Source of the DNA: Leeuwenhoekiella marinoflava DSM 3653
GTDB taxonomy: Bacteria; Bacteroidota; Bacteroidia; Flavobacteriales; Flavobacteriaceae
Length of the DNA: 64,000 bases
Assembly (NCBI RefSeq): GCF_900129005.1
Contig: NZ_FQUN01000008.1
Span: 1 to 64,000 of the forward strand
Direction of reading: 5' to 3'
The translations under genes and the position numbers were made by a program. How positions within the stretch are numbered: the stretch's first letter is position 1; every line of letters starts with the position of its first letter. The notes under the pieces are model-generated. The model was given only the letters and a program-made list of their open reading frames with translations, was not told the origin of the DNA and searched no databases. This document shows, piece after piece, positions 16,508 through 26,709 of the stretch.

Positions 16508-19303
16508 TTATTCTGCAGGCATCAACTCCCCCTCAACAATAGCCGGATCACTATTGATCAATTTTGCCGTTGCCATAAGATCGTCTGCCGTGATACTTTC
16601 AATTAAAGCGATACTACTTGCCTGGTCAGAAACCGGCATTCCTTTTTCAAGGTTATTAGCGATAGTACTCAACCAATAGCTGTTGTTGCGTTGGTTTTCT
16701 GAAACACCTTTCTTGTAATTGCTTTTTATTTCTGCTAACTCCTCAGCATCAATACTGGTTTCCATTTTTTTCAATTCAGCATATACAATCTTTAACAGAT
16801 CGTCTGCTTTATCTGGATTGCAGTTAAAACTCACGCTTAAATTATAGTTTTCGATAGGTACCCAGCTTACAGAACCACCTACCCGAACACCGTATGAACC
16901 GCCCTCTTCCTCACGAATACGCTCCATATACCGCTTATCAAGAAGTTGCGAAAGTACATAAAGCTTCAGGTTGTTCTTCTTAGAATATTCCATATCCCCA
17001 GTAAACATAACATTAACGCTTGCTTGAGGAGTTTCCATTTCCTTGGTTAAATGCACAGTGGTCTTCCCTTTAGCAGGGACCATATTGTGGTTCACAGCCG
17101 TTTCTGTTTCGGTAGTACCCGGGATACTGCCCAGATATTTTGTGGCTAACGCTAATACTTGCTTCTCATCAAAATCACCTACGAACACAAAGGTAAAGTC
17201 ACCGGCATTTGATATACGATCGCGGTATAGTTGCTCTGCTCCCTCAAGACTAATAGCATCAACAAGTTTCTGATCAAACAAGATGCTGCGCTCACTGTTG
17301 CCTGAAGCTGCTTTTTGAAGTGAATCCTGAAAGTCACTGGATACATTTTTCTGTTTAGCGATTAAGTTGGTTGCCATATTTTGCTTTAAAATAGCAAAAG
17401 CCTGCGCATCAAAACGTGGCGCAGTAAACTGCAGATAGACTTGCTTAAACAAAGTCTCCAAGTCTTTTGTTTTACTACTTCCGCTAAGGTTCTCACTATA
17501 GCTATTTATAGAAACACCTAGAGAAGTCTCTGTCCCGGCAAGTAATTTTTGAAGCTCAATTTTATTTAAATCACCAAGTCCTGATTGACCAACCAGATAG
17601 GAGGCGATAAACGTATTTGGCAATTCTTCTACGGAAAGTAATGAACTACCTCCCGGGCTGAACGCCGTCATAAATACCTGCTCTTTATCAAAATCGGTAG
17701 GATAAAGTGCTAGTTTAAGTCCGTTTGCTAATGTGTACAGCTGTGCGTCAATACCTTCAACAGCTTCCGTTTTGATAACCTTACTTCCTGCTAAGGTTGT
17801 GTTTATAAGCTTTTTTTCAGATCCGGTTTCTTCAAAAGCTGTTAGTTTTTGCGAATTCACTTCGGCAAGAGCAGCTTCTAATTCTCCTTGATTGGGATAG
17901 GTATTTGTATCAGAACCGGTGATGCCCACTCCTCTACCCTGATCTCCATCAAAACGGGACAAATAGTTTAGAATAGATTCATTTGTAATGAGGTCTAAAA
18001 GGCTTAATCGATAATCTAACGTCCAGGCATAATCGGTTACCGGCTCCTTCTCAAAAAAATCCCCATAGATTTCTGCAGCATAACTGTCATTACTACGCTT
18101 TGCAATATTGGCTTTTGAGGACTCAAGATTTGTTTTAAAAGCTGCTTTAGCTCTGGTTAACTCCCCCGTTGTTGCGCCAAATTCAGCAAAACGCTTGTAC
18201 TCGGTCACTATATAGCTAAGTCCGCTAAGTAAACTGTCTTTTTTAGGACGCGCATTAAGGTTGAGTACCTCTAAAGGGCGTACAAATTCCTGCACTCCAA
18301 AACTTACACCCAATACCGGACAGTTTTCTGCCAAAACCAATTCAGAAAAACGATTGTTTAAAATATAGGAAGCAAAGCTGCCGATCATGTCTTCTTTAAT
18401 CTTTTCAACCACACTTAAATCTAACGGATTACGCTTGACAAAATATTGAAGGGAAGGTTCTCCCAGTTCTTTATCTGTTGAATTGATATACACCAAATCT
18501 GCTGTGATGGGTAAATCAAAAACAGGGCGCTCTGGCAAATCCTTTTTTAATGGAATAGAAGAAAACACCTTCTTGATTTTAGCCTCTAGCTCTTTTACAT
18601 CAACATCGCCAACTACAACTACAGCTTGCTGATCTGGTCTGTACCATCTTTTATAGTAATCCCGCAGTTCATCGTATTCAAAGTTGTTTACGACATCCAT
18701 CAAGCCTATAGGCATTCGTTTACTGTACTTTGAGCCTTTTAAATAACCGTCCAGCCAGATTTTTGAATTGGCTCTAAAACCTGCGGTATTACGAGTACGC
18801 CACTCTTCATTAATCACCCCACGCTCATTATCTATTTCGGCATCGGTTAAGGATAGATAGCCTGACCAGTCATGTAAAACAAGTAATACAGAATCTAATA
18901 ATTTCTCATTGGTAACAGGTACCTGATTGATGTTGTAAACCGTCTCATCAAAGCTGGTAAACGCATTGATTTCAGAACCGAATTTCATTCCATTCTTCTC
19001 CAGGTATTCCAGCATCCCCTTATCCTCAAAGTTCTGGGTTCCGTTGAAAGCCATATGTTCTAAAAAATGAGCCAGACCTTGCTGGTTGTCGTTTTCTAAA
19101 ACAGAACCTACATTCTGTGCAAAGTAAAAAGACACCCGGTCTTTCGGCTCCGCATTGTGTAACACATAATAATGCATCCCGTTTTCTAAAACACCACTAG
19201 CCAGATTTTCTGGACTTACGGGAGTATCGGACACGTTTTGAGCACTCAGAGAGATGCTTAGAAGTACAAAAAGGATCTGTAAACTAGGTTTTAATCGTAT
19301 CAT
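16508..19303 (-). CDS. M16 (insulinase-type) zinc peptidase
   Basis: A periplasmic metallopeptidase of 931 residues made of two M16 halves. A signal peptide (LQILFVLLSISLSAQ) is followed by HFLEHMAFNG with the inverted zinc motif HxxEH (H79, E82, H83); the second half lacks that motif, as is usual. M16 enzymes cut peptides enclosed in a chamber rather than folded proteins. The gene starts 9 bp after dsbD and is clearly co-transcribed with it. In the uptake locus it would shorten imported peptides (inference). Confidence 0.93.
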   Translation of the reverse strand: MIRLKPSLQILFVLLSISLSAQNVSDTPVSPENLASGVLENGMHYYVLHNAEPKDRVSFYFAQNVGSVLENDNQQGLAHFLEHMAFNGTQNFEDKGMLEYLEKNGMKFGSEINAFTSFDETVYNINQVPVTNEKLLDSVLLVLHDWSGYLSLTDAEIDNERGVINEEWRTRNTAGFRANSKIWLDGYLKGSKYSKRMPIGLMDVVNNFEYDELRDYYKRWYRPDQQAVVVVGDVDVKELEAKIKKVFSSIPLKKDLPERPVFDLPITADLVYINSTDKELGEPSLQYFVKRNPLDLSVVEKIKEDMIGSFASYILNNRFSELVLAENCPVLGVSFGVQEFVRPLEVLNLNARPKKDSLLSGLSYIVTEYKRFAEFGATTGELTRAKAAFKTNLESSKANIAKRSNDSYAAEIYGDFFEKEPVTDYAWTLDYRLSLLDLITNESILNYLSRFDGDQGRGVGITGSDTNTYPNQGELEAALAEVNSQKLTAFEETGSEKKLINTTLAGSKVIKTEAVEGIDAQLYTLANGLKLALYPTDFDKEQVFMTAFSPGGSSLLSVEELPNTFIASYLVGQSGLGDLNKIELQKLLAGTETSLGVSINSYSENLSGSSKTKDLETLFKQVYLQFTAPRFDAQAFAILKQNMATNLIAKQKNVSSDFQDSLQKAASGNSERSILFDQKLVDAISLEGAEQLYRDRISNAGDFTFVFVGDFDEKQVLALATKYLGSIPGTTETETAVNHNMVPAKGKTTVHLTKEMETPQASVNVMFTGDMEYSKKNNLKLYVLSQLLDKRYMERIREEEGGSYGVRVGGSVSWVPIENYNLSVSFNCNPDKADDLLKIVYAELKKMETSIDAEELAEIKSNYKKGVSENQRNNSYWLSTIANNLEKGMPVSDQASSIALIESITADDLMATAKLINSDPAIVEGELMPAE

Positions 19304-19312
19304 CGTTTATAT

Positions 19313-21277
19313 TTAGTTTTTATAATTTTTGATGCCTTCCTTCAACCAGCTTAAATACGAATCAATATCAGGGTCATAAGCTGTAGGCGCATTGAGCTTT
19401 TCTCCATTGTTATCAATCAGCACATAATACGGCTGAGCATTGGCCTTATAATGTTTTATCTGAAAGTCACTCCATTTGTTGCCTACGGTCTTTATTTTTT
19501 TTCCGGTAGTTTCTGAAACATATTGTTCACGTTCCGGCAGGTCTTTTTTATCGTCAACATACAGGGAAATCAATACCAGGTCATTCTTTAAGATCTGTAC
19601 GATTTTGGGGTCTGGCCACACCCTTTCTTCCATCTTGCGGCAGTTTACACAGGCATACCCGGTAAAATCTAGCATCACCGGTTTGTGCTGCTTTTTGGCG
19701 TAGGCCATACCTGCCGAATAATCTTTAAACGTAATAAGATCTAAAGGCCCTAGTTCTGCATTGGGGGGAAGTTCTGCGGCAGTACCCATACTTCCTTTAG
19801 TATTACCTACCCCGTAAGGAGATTCACTATACTGCATAGGAGGTGGGAAACCACTGATCCATTGCAGAGGAGCGCCCCAAAGACCGGGGATCAGATACAC
19901 CACGAACGCCAATATGAGAAGCCCCAGACTCAATCGTCCTACCGAAATATGAGGCAACGGACTATCATGCGGAAGGGTAATTTTACCAAATAAATACAGA
20001 GCCAGTCCACCAAACACTGCGATCCATATAGCTAAAAACGTTTCACGCTCTAAGAGGTGCAATTGCAAAACCAGATCAGCATTACTCAAGAATTTAAAGG
20101 CTAATGCCAGTTCCAGAAACCCTAAAACCACCTTGACCGTATTGAGCCAGCCACCGGATTTAGGCAAAGAGTTTAACCAACCCGGAAAGGCTGCAAATAA
20201 GGCAAACGGCAAGGCAATTGCAGATGAGAAGCCCAGCATACCTACAATGGGTGCGATACCTCCTTTTGAAGCCGCTTCTACTAGCAGCGTCCCTACAATA
20301 GGGCCGGTACAGGAAAAAGAAACAATAGCAAGTGCCAGCGCCATAAAGAATATTCCTAGTAAACCACCGCGGTCTGCCTGAGAATCGATCTTGTTTGCCC
20401 AGGAATTGGGCAGCATGATTTCAAAAGCTCCTAGAAATGAAAATGCAAAGAAAACCAGCAGACCAAAAAAGACCAGATTGAACACCACATTTGTTGATAG
20501 GGCGTTGAGCGCATCTGCGCCAAAAACAGCAGTTACCACAGAGCCTAAAACGACATAGATCACAATAATAAAAATCCCGTAAAGCAACGCGTTTTTAATC
20601 CCACTTGCCCGATTTTTACTCTGCTTGGTAAAAAAGCTTACCGTCATTGGGATCATTGGAAACACACACGGAGTAAGCAATGCTGCAAAACCTCCCAGAA
20701 AACTGAGGATAAAAATTGTCCAAAGATCTTGATTATTTTTTAAGGCTTCTGTGTTTTCTTCTGAGTCTGAAATTTCAATAAAATCTCCTTCAGCTGCTAG
20801 TTTAGTTTCTTCACGAACTAATTCAGGTTTTTCTGTTAAGGATACCGTGTAATTTTTTGTTTCAGGGGGAAGGCATTGGGTATCATTACAGACCATATAC
20901 TCCACAGAGAAATCAAGGGTTTGTATTGAAAGATCTGTCAATTTTATACGCTGTTTAAAAACAGCACGACCTTCAAAAAACTTAATGCGCATTTCAAAAA
21001 CCGGATCATCAACGACCTGACCTTTGGGCTCTTCAACATCACCTATTAACGCTATACCCGCTGCACTATCAAAACTGAAAGTCGTTGGGATAGGTCCACC
21101 TTCTTCCACATTTTGAGAATACAAATGCCAGCCATTTTCTATATTGGCGGTTATTAAAATTTCATAAGAGTCTTCTCCTATGGGGTGTACTTCATTGACA
21201 AAGTTTACCGGATCAAAAATTTGAGCATTTACAAGGGTGACTGTTAAAAAAAATACGGCAATAAAATACTTCTTCAT
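19313..21277 (-). CDS. dsbD: Thiol:disulfide interchange protein DsbD
   Basis: Passes reducing power from cytosolic thioredoxin to periplasmic thiol proteins. 654 residues: signal peptide; N-terminal periplasmic immunoglobulin-like domain (~20-160) with CNDTQCLPPE; membrane domain from ~188 with the reactive TPCVFPMIPMTVSFF and FSCTGP; a C-terminal thioredoxin-like domain with GYACVNCRKM (C543 and C546). The C-terminal domain faces the periplasm and would reduce the TlpA-like proteins encoded just upstream. Followed after 9 bp by the M16 gene. Confidence 0.92.
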   Translation of the reverse strand: MKKYFIAVFFLTVTLVNAQIFDPVNFVNEVHPIGEDSYEILITANIENGWHLYSQNVEEGGPIPTTFSFDSAAGIALIGDVEEPKGQVVDDPVFEMRIKFFEGRAVFKQRIKLTDLSIQTLDFSVEYMVCNDTQCLPPETKNYTVSLTEKPELVREETKLAAEGDFIEISDSEENTEALKNNQDLWTIFILSFLGGFAALLTPCVFPMIPMTVSFFTKQSKNRASGIKNALLYGIFIIVIYVVLGSVVTAVFGADALNALSTNVVFNLVFFGLLVFFAFSFLGAFEIMLPNSWANKIDSQADRGGLLGIFFMALALAIVSFSCTGPIVGTLLVEAASKGGIAPIVGMLGFSSAIALPFALFAAFPGWLNSLPKSGGWLNTVKVVLGFLELALAFKFLSNADLVLQLHLLERETFLAIWIAVFGGLALYLFGKITLPHDSPLPHISVGRLSLGLLILAFVVYLIPGLWGAPLQWISGFPPPMQYSESPYGVGNTKGSMGTAAELPPNAELGPLDLITFKDYSAGMAYAKKQHKPVMLDFTGYACVNCRKMEERVWPDPKIVQILKNDLVLISLYVDDKKDLPEREQYVSETTGKKIKTVGNKWSDFQIKHYKANAQPYYVLIDNNGEKLNAPTAYDPDIDSYLSWLKEGIKNYKN

Positions 21278-21480
21278 TTACATTTCTATTTATAATACAC
21301 TAGTCTGCTATAGCTAGTGTTTAAGGATTAAAACTGTTAAACAATAGGGAGGTAATTCTTTTAAATAGGAGCTTTTAAACGCATATACTGAAATGATAGT
21401 TCTTATCAAATATTCTACATTTCCATTAAATTCACTAAAAGTTCTCGAAAAACTAATTCTGGATAATTCTAATGACATTT

Positions 21481-22980
21481 TTAACTTTCTGATTTAATCA
21501 AGTCAACCATCATACTCATCTCATCTACTGCCATTTCATTACCTCCTGTAAAACCACTTAATTTAAAACGTATAAATCCGTTGGCATCAATAACAAATTT
21601 TGCGGGGATACCTTGAACCCCATACACGGAAACAGCTTCATTAAGCTTTGTTTTTGGATCTTTCAAATCCATTAAAACTTTAAAGTCATAATTATTTGAA
21701 GTTATATAGTCCTTTGCTGCTTGTGTAGGATTATCGTCTCTTTCCCAAGTATGAATAAATAGAAATACAACATCATTATCGTCTTTAAACTTATTTATTG
21801 CCATTTGCATTGCAGGGAACGATTTTTTGCACGGTGCACACCATGTGGCCCAAAAGTCTAAAATCACAATTTTATCTTTATAATCGCTTAGCTTAACGCG
21901 AGTGCCATCAAAATCCAAAAGAGAAAATTCAGGGGCTTTTTCTCTAACCATATCTGCTTCCAATTTCTCTTTTAAATCTGCTAAACGTATTTCTTTAAGC
22001 TCTTTGATAAATTTTATATAAGCTACAGAATCACCCTTGTTTTTCAAAAACAGAGTCTTAAATAAATCATCTACTTCTTCATTAGATTGCCCTAGTTTAA
22101 CTACACTTTCTAATATTTCCAAAGCTTTATCCTCCTGCCCCTTATCCAGTAACAGTTTTGCATATAAGAAGCTATTTTCTGCCGATACGCTTTGCATACT
22201 GTCATAATTTTCTTCAAAAACAGCTAAAGCTTCAACTTCCTTTTCTTGTTTCGATAATATTTTTGCATATAAGGGTAATAAGTCGTAATAAACTTGCCTT
22301 GCAAAGCGGGCCTTTTCTGTATTATCATCGGTAGTGTTTACGTAGACTTTACTACTGGCGATGGCGCGTTTCATTAACGCTTCTGCACCTTCATAATTTT
22401 CAGTTGAATAAAAGATATTTATTACTGGGTAAAGTCCGCTGGACTCCCAAAAAGGTTCTTTTAAGTTCTCAGTGAACTCAATTGCTTTACGATATTTTTT
22501 TTCCTTTGCATATGCTGAAGCTATATTACTAACCACATAATCACCTATTATTAGATCATTTGGAAAATCCTCAGGAGGGAAATTCTTTATCCAAGTGGTA
22601 TACAGTTCCTCTTTCTCTAATGTTGTTTCTGCCTCATAAATCTTAGTTGCAGCAAGCTGGCGCGCCTGTATACCTTGAGGAAATTTGGTCGTTAACTGAT
22701 CATTAATCGAATCTGCCATTTTTTGATCACCTAATCTGTAGTAATAAGTTCTAGCGAGATTCACATAGTGTTCCTTTTTATCATCCTTTAAGGAATTTAG
22801 CAACATAGCAACTTGAGTCGTATCCGCTTTGGTTTTCTGATTCAGCAAGGAATCAATACGCGTTTTTACTTGTTCTTCTGAAAAATTCTCACTTGAAAAT
22901 TCCTTTTGCTCATGCTCACAAGAAACAAAGAGCAACACACCAAGTACTGCTGTACTAAATCTAACTGTATATATTTTCAT
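21481..22980 (-). CDS. TlpA-like lipoprotein thiol reductase with TPR region
   Basis: 499 residues. Lipoprotein signal (LGVLLFVSC-EHEQ); residues ~40-340 are helical repeats with a TPR look (SIASAYAKEKKYRKAIEFTE-type pairs); residues 350-499 form a TlpA/ResA thioredoxin domain with FWATWCAPCKKS (C381, C384) and cis-Pro in VQGIPAKFV. It probably reduces disulfides in the periplasm, recharged by DsbD. There are 246 bp upstream and 203 bp downstream without genes, so a separate promoter is possible. Confidence 0.88.
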   Translation of the reverse strand: MKIYTVRFSTAVLGVLLFVSCEHEQKEFSSENFSEEQVKTRIDSLLNQKTKADTTQVAMLLNSLKDDKKEHYVNLARTYYYRLGDQKMADSINDQLTTKFPQGIQARQLAATKIYEAETTLEKEELYTTWIKNFPPEDFPNDLIIGDYVVSNIASAYAKEKKYRKAIEFTENLKEPFWESSGLYPVINIFYSTENYEGAEALMKRAIASSKVYVNTTDDNTEKARFARQVYYDLLPLYAKILSKQEKEVEALAVFEENYDSMQSVSAENSFLYAKLLLDKGQEDKALEILESVVKLGQSNEEVDDLFKTLFLKNKGDSVAYIKFIKELKEIRLADLKEKLEADMVREKAPEFSLLDFDGTRVKLSDYKDKIVILDFWATWCAPCKKSFPAMQMAINKFKDDNDVVFLFIHTWERDDNPTQAAKDYITSNNYDFKVLMDLKDPKTKLNEAVSVYGVQGIPAKFVIDANGFIRFKLSGFTGGNEMAVDEMSMMVDLIKSES

Positions 22981-23226
22981 TGCATTTATTAATTTGAATG
23001 AGTCCTCAATATAATAGTAGAGAATACAAGAAGAATCACCTTTTGTTTAAAACGGTTTAAAAGCTTAAGACTAATAGAAGGTATAGACTAACACCCCACC
23101 CTGCTTAGCAGGATTAGATTTCATACCTAATTATGATTTAGCTCAATTAGAATATTTTTTGAGAACTGCTATGAGATTACTCCCAAAGCACTACAAGCAA
23201 CTTCTTCTAAAGGAATTTTGCGAAAA

Positions 23227-24393
23227 TTATAATTCGCCAAAAACCTCTTTCAACTTGGTATGTAATCCCTCTTCTCTTAAATTGGTCGCGATTATAATTC
23301 CGTCAGGATTTATTAAAAAATTCTGAGGTATTGAACTTACTGAGTATGCTTGAGCAGCCTCATTTTTAAAACCTTTTAAATCAGAAACGTGCGCCCAAGG
23401 TAAATTATCTGCTTCAATAGCCTTTTCCCAAAGATTTTTTTTATCGTCTAAAGAAATCGCTAATATCTCAAGTCCCTTTGGATGATAAACATCATATGCT
23501 GATTTGACGTTTGGATTTTCTTTTCTACATGGGGCACACCAACTTGCCCAAAAATCTACTAATACGTATTTCCCTTTATAATCCCCCAAACCAATAAGTT
23601 CACCATCAAGATTAACTTGATTATCAATTGCAGGGGCTGGACTGTTTACAGCAACAGCTTCTAATCCTTTTAATGCATCAGCTAGCTTAAAACCATAATA
23701 AGAAGATTTAGAAACAGTATCTAACATATCGTAGAATTCTCGCGCCTTTTCAGGATTAGGATATTGAATATAGCGTTCCTTGATAATCAGAGGTGTAGCT
23801 AGGCTATTTTTATGAGTTCTAATAAAAACCTCTGTAATACTATCATTAAATGCTGATAGTTCTTCCCATTTCTGATCCATCTCCTGGCGCTGTACTTTAC
23901 CAAGTTTAACCTTACCTCCTTTTGTTAAGGAATCAGAATATGCATACACATGGCCTGCCTTTTCACGTACTGTTTCAAAACTATTGTCATAATAATCCCT
24001 ATAGACGGCATTAACCGTAGCTCCTGATACCTTTGCTTTATATAGAGAATCTTTTATCCCGGTAACTGTTATTTGTTCATTAGATAATATAAAGTATAGA
24101 GAAGACGGTGTTGAATCTGCTGTCTTTATTCTAAACATTCTTGGCTCGTCGATGCGACCCTCAAAAGTGAAATTTCCATCTTTTATAAGGGCCGAATCTA
24201 TTTGCGCTTCGATTCCTTCTAAACGGTCAACTTCTTCTAAATACATAACACCGTCTTGAATATCACTCACGGTACCCTTTATTTGGTACCGATCTGTATG
24301 TTGGGTAGTATCTATTTCAGATGTTTCTGTATTCTTACACTGTATAGCCGTTAAAGCAATTAATATAATTAACCAATTAAATTTGTTTTGCAT
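23227..24393 (-). CDS. TlpA-like thiol reductase with DUF4369-type N-domain
   Basis: 388 residues from ATG 24393 (MQNKFNWLIILIALTAIQC), chosen because it begins a lipoprotein signal with Cys at the cleavage site; an in-frame ATG farther upstream overlaps the preceding gene. Residues ~40-150 are a beta-rich DUF4369-like domain (IKGTVSDIQDGVMYLEEVD). The C-terminal thioredoxin domain has FWASWCAPCRKE (C286, C289) and SSIPQNFLI. It follows the PKD-like gene after 25 bp, as in other Bacteroidota SusCD-DUF4843-PKD loci. Disulfide reduction in the periplasm is the expected role. Confidence 0.87.
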   Translation of the reverse strand: MQNKFNWLIILIALTAIQCKNTETSEIDTTQHTDRYQIKGTVSDIQDGVMYLEEVDRLEGIEAQIDSALIKDGNFTFEGRIDEPRMFRIKTADSTPSSLYFILSNEQITVTGIKDSLYKAKVSGATVNAVYRDYYDNSFETVREKAGHVYAYSDSLTKGGKVKLGKVQRQEMDQKWEELSAFNDSITEVFIRTHKNSLATPLIIKERYIQYPNPEKAREFYDMLDTVSKSSYYGFKLADALKGLEAVAVNSPAPAIDNQVNLDGELIGLGDYKGKYVLVDFWASWCAPCRKENPNVKSAYDVYHPKGLEILAISLDDKKNLWEKAIEADNLPWAHVSDLKGFKNEAAQAYSVSSIPQNFLINPDGIIIATNLREEGLHTKLKEVFGEL

Positions 24394-24418
24394 TTTTATT
24401 GTTTTTAATATAAAAAAG

Positions 24419-25879
24419 TTAGTCTTTATAATCCATATCAATGATTTCACCAAAACCACTAAAACTTTCAATAAGGGATAGCGCTCCTGTTCCTGCCATA
24501 TTGAGTTTATATACGTGCCCTTCATCACCATTCCAAGTGGCTACCATCAAAACCGAGGGTGCAGTTGCATTAATTTCCAGGTGTGTAATTGTTTCTCCAT
24601 TAGGTAAGGAAAAAGGGCTGCCCACAATTAAACCTGAAGGGATATCATACAGGTAAATCTGATTTCCAACACTGTAATACATACGGTCTAAGGTCTTTGA
24701 GTTCTTAAATACCGTATTGCTCGAAATATCTGTAGCACTTGTCATCATCTTATAAGTTTGTGCTGGCTCAGATAAATTAGCCCGAAACTGAAGCATATAA
24801 TATTCTTCACTTTCAGCTTTCAAGACCGCATTGATTAAGTATTGTTCATTTCCCGTTTCCATATATACCATCTCGAGGCCTACATTATTCATATCAAAAG
24901 GAGCACCTGCTGGTGCAGGAGGAAAATTTTTCAAAAGAGGGGACAAGCCATCTGCCAGGTATGTAAAGTACTGCCCCTGATTATCATATACAACTGCAGG
25001 ATATGGTGAAGTTCCCTGTGCAACAAAAGGAGCAGCATAATAATCATTCCCCACACCATTGGGAAAGGCCATAGCTGAACCGTACTTTTTATCTCCTGGA
25101 AATCCGCCACGCACCTGAAGGTGAATCTGACCACCATTTATAATCCATCCATTAGAAGCTCCATGCCAAACATGGTACTCAGGATCCAACACAGATGGGA
25201 GATTCCAAAACAAATCCTCAAGATTAAATAATTTTAATAACTCACTGTAATCCAACTGAATGCCACTATTTTCAGATAGAATGGTAATTTCGTCCACTCC
25301 ATAAGAAAAATTAGTAACCACCAATTGCCGTAAAGGGATTTCTAAAGGCGCTTCAGGGTTAATACTAGAGTAAATATCACGAAATGTTGCTCCGTCTGGA
25401 AGGATAATCGAAAGATCCCCTTGCCCATCTTTCTCTTCGAGAACGAGCCATCCTTCGCTAAACTGATTCTGTACGTTGACATAAAAATACCCAACTGAGG
25501 TAACCCCCGTATTTTCGTCGGTCACCCTTAAAGCAAATTTCTTATCCCCAGTTGTTAAAGTCACCTCATAAGCAAGGTTTCTATCCGTAGAAATAGTGGT
25601 AACTACCGTGTCAATTGGAGCATTAATAAACTGTTCATCTGTGCGAACGGTCCACTCATAAGTGAGGTTAGATTCATCAGTCTGTTGGCTTTGAGAAATC
25701 ACTGGGTTAATATACAGAGTATCAAATTGTAGTACTGAACTAGGCACCTCGGTAGTGTCAACAATGACATTGACACTATTAAAATTTGAGTTGTCATATA
25801 CATTATCGTTATCCTCTACACAACTATAATATAATACCGTGAAAATGGTAAAAAGGAAAAGTATAGTTATTCGTTTCAT
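24419..25879 (-). CDS. PKD-like family lipoprotein
   Basis: 486 residues. Signal ends in LYYSCVEDNDNVYDNSNFN (lipobox Cys plus acidic tag, so probably surface exposed). Two beta-rich parts follow: a PKD-like region (ESNLTYEWTVRTDEQ; YEVTLTTGDKKFALRVTDE) and a longer region of propeller-like character (SEGWLVLEEKDGQGDLSII). These proteins sit next to SusD/DUF4843 in many Bacteroidota loci and are thought to bind the ligand outside the cell. Specificity unknown. 44 bp after the DUF4843 gene. Confidence 0.8.
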   Translation of the reverse strand: MKRITILFLFTIFTVLYYSCVEDNDNVYDNSNFNSVNVIVDTTEVPSSVLQFDTLYINPVISQSQQTDESNLTYEWTVRTDEQFINAPIDTVVTTISTDRNLAYEVTLTTGDKKFALRVTDENTGVTSVGYFYVNVQNQFSEGWLVLEEKDGQGDLSIILPDGATFRDIYSSINPEAPLEIPLRQLVVTNFSYGVDEITILSENSGIQLDYSELLKLFNLEDLFWNLPSVLDPEYHVWHGASNGWIINGGQIHLQVRGGFPGDKKYGSAMAFPNGVGNDYYAAPFVAQGTSPYPAVVYDNQGQYFTYLADGLSPLLKNFPPAPAGAPFDMNNVGLEMVYMETGNEQYLINAVLKAESEEYYMLQFRANLSEPAQTYKMMTSATDISSNTVFKNSKTLDRMYYSVGNQIYLYDIPSGLIVGSPFSLPNGETITHLEINATAPSVLMVATWNGDEGHVYKLNMAGTGALSLIESFSGFGEIIDMDYKD

Positions 25880-25923
25880 ATGTTTTTAATTAAATTGTCT
25901 TCATGGAATTAATAAATTCGGGA

Positions 25924-26658
25924 TTAGTTTGGGAATGTTACCTCATTGCCATTCTCATCAATCATAGATCCATTTTCAGTTTTATATTTGGCCAAAGCGA
26001 CCAACATTTGCTGTTGAAACGACATCATTTGCGATATGGCAGCCCCCGTTCCCATCGTGATGGAAGTTGTACCTAAAGTTTGCACCATAAATTCGTGTTT
26101 TCTTACAGAATAAACACCGTAAAAAAGATCTGTAAGACCACCATTCCAATCGTTAGGACGTGTCAATTTATCAGTAACTGTTATAATATGCTGTTGATTA
26201 TCTTGATACCCTACAATGAAGTCTTCTGAATCTTTCAGAGTAAAATAAGCTCTTTTCACACTTTCTTTCAAATCTTCCGTACGATAAAGGTAGATAGGTA
26301 CATACACCTCAAATGCATTAGCAGGCATAATCACAGCATCGGGCAAATCAAAATGCTCTCCTTGTACAGCTGTTGAAGAATCTTCTACAATTAGATTTAT
26401 TTCACGGTCATAAGAAGCTGCTTGCCCCATAATACGAACCCGAAGTTCCTGATCAAGTGTGTCTTTGATGACTGATGCAGCTGATATCACAAAAGAATAA
26501 TTCAAACTATCTGTATATTCATTTCCTGCAGATTTGTAAAAATAAACACCTGGTTTTTCGAGATTAAACATCAGTTCTTCACTATCAGAACATGAAATTA
26601 TAGACATCCCACTAACAAAACACACTAACACTATCAAATAATATATTGTCTTATTCAT
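25924..26658 (-). CDS. DUF4843-type lipoprotein
   Basis: 244 residues with lipoprotein signal (FVSGMSIISCSDSEELMF). It contains the DUF4843 pattern: GVYFYKSAGNEYTDSLNYSF, RVRIMGQAASYDREINLIV, GEHFDLPDAVIMPANAF and YFTLKDSEDF. It is a surface lipoprotein of SusCD-type loci, probably part of the ligand-binding complex. It lies 51 bp downstream of susD and 44 bp upstream of the PKD-like gene, in one operon. Confidence 0.85.
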   Translation of the reverse strand: MNKTIYYLIVLVCFVSGMSIISCSDSEELMFNLEKPGVYFYKSAGNEYTDSLNYSFVISAASVIKDTLDQELRVRIMGQAASYDREINLIVEDSSTAVQGEHFDLPDAVIMPANAFEVYVPIYLYRTEDLKESVKRAYFTLKDSEDFIVGYQDNQQHIITVTDKLTRPNDWNGGLTDLFYGVYSVRKHEFMVQTLGTTSITMGTGAAISQMMSFQQQMLVALAKYKTENGSMIDENGNEVTFPN

Positions 26659-26709
26659 GTAGTAAAATTTAGTATTACTAATTATTTATTATTTTAATCC
26701 AATCCCAAA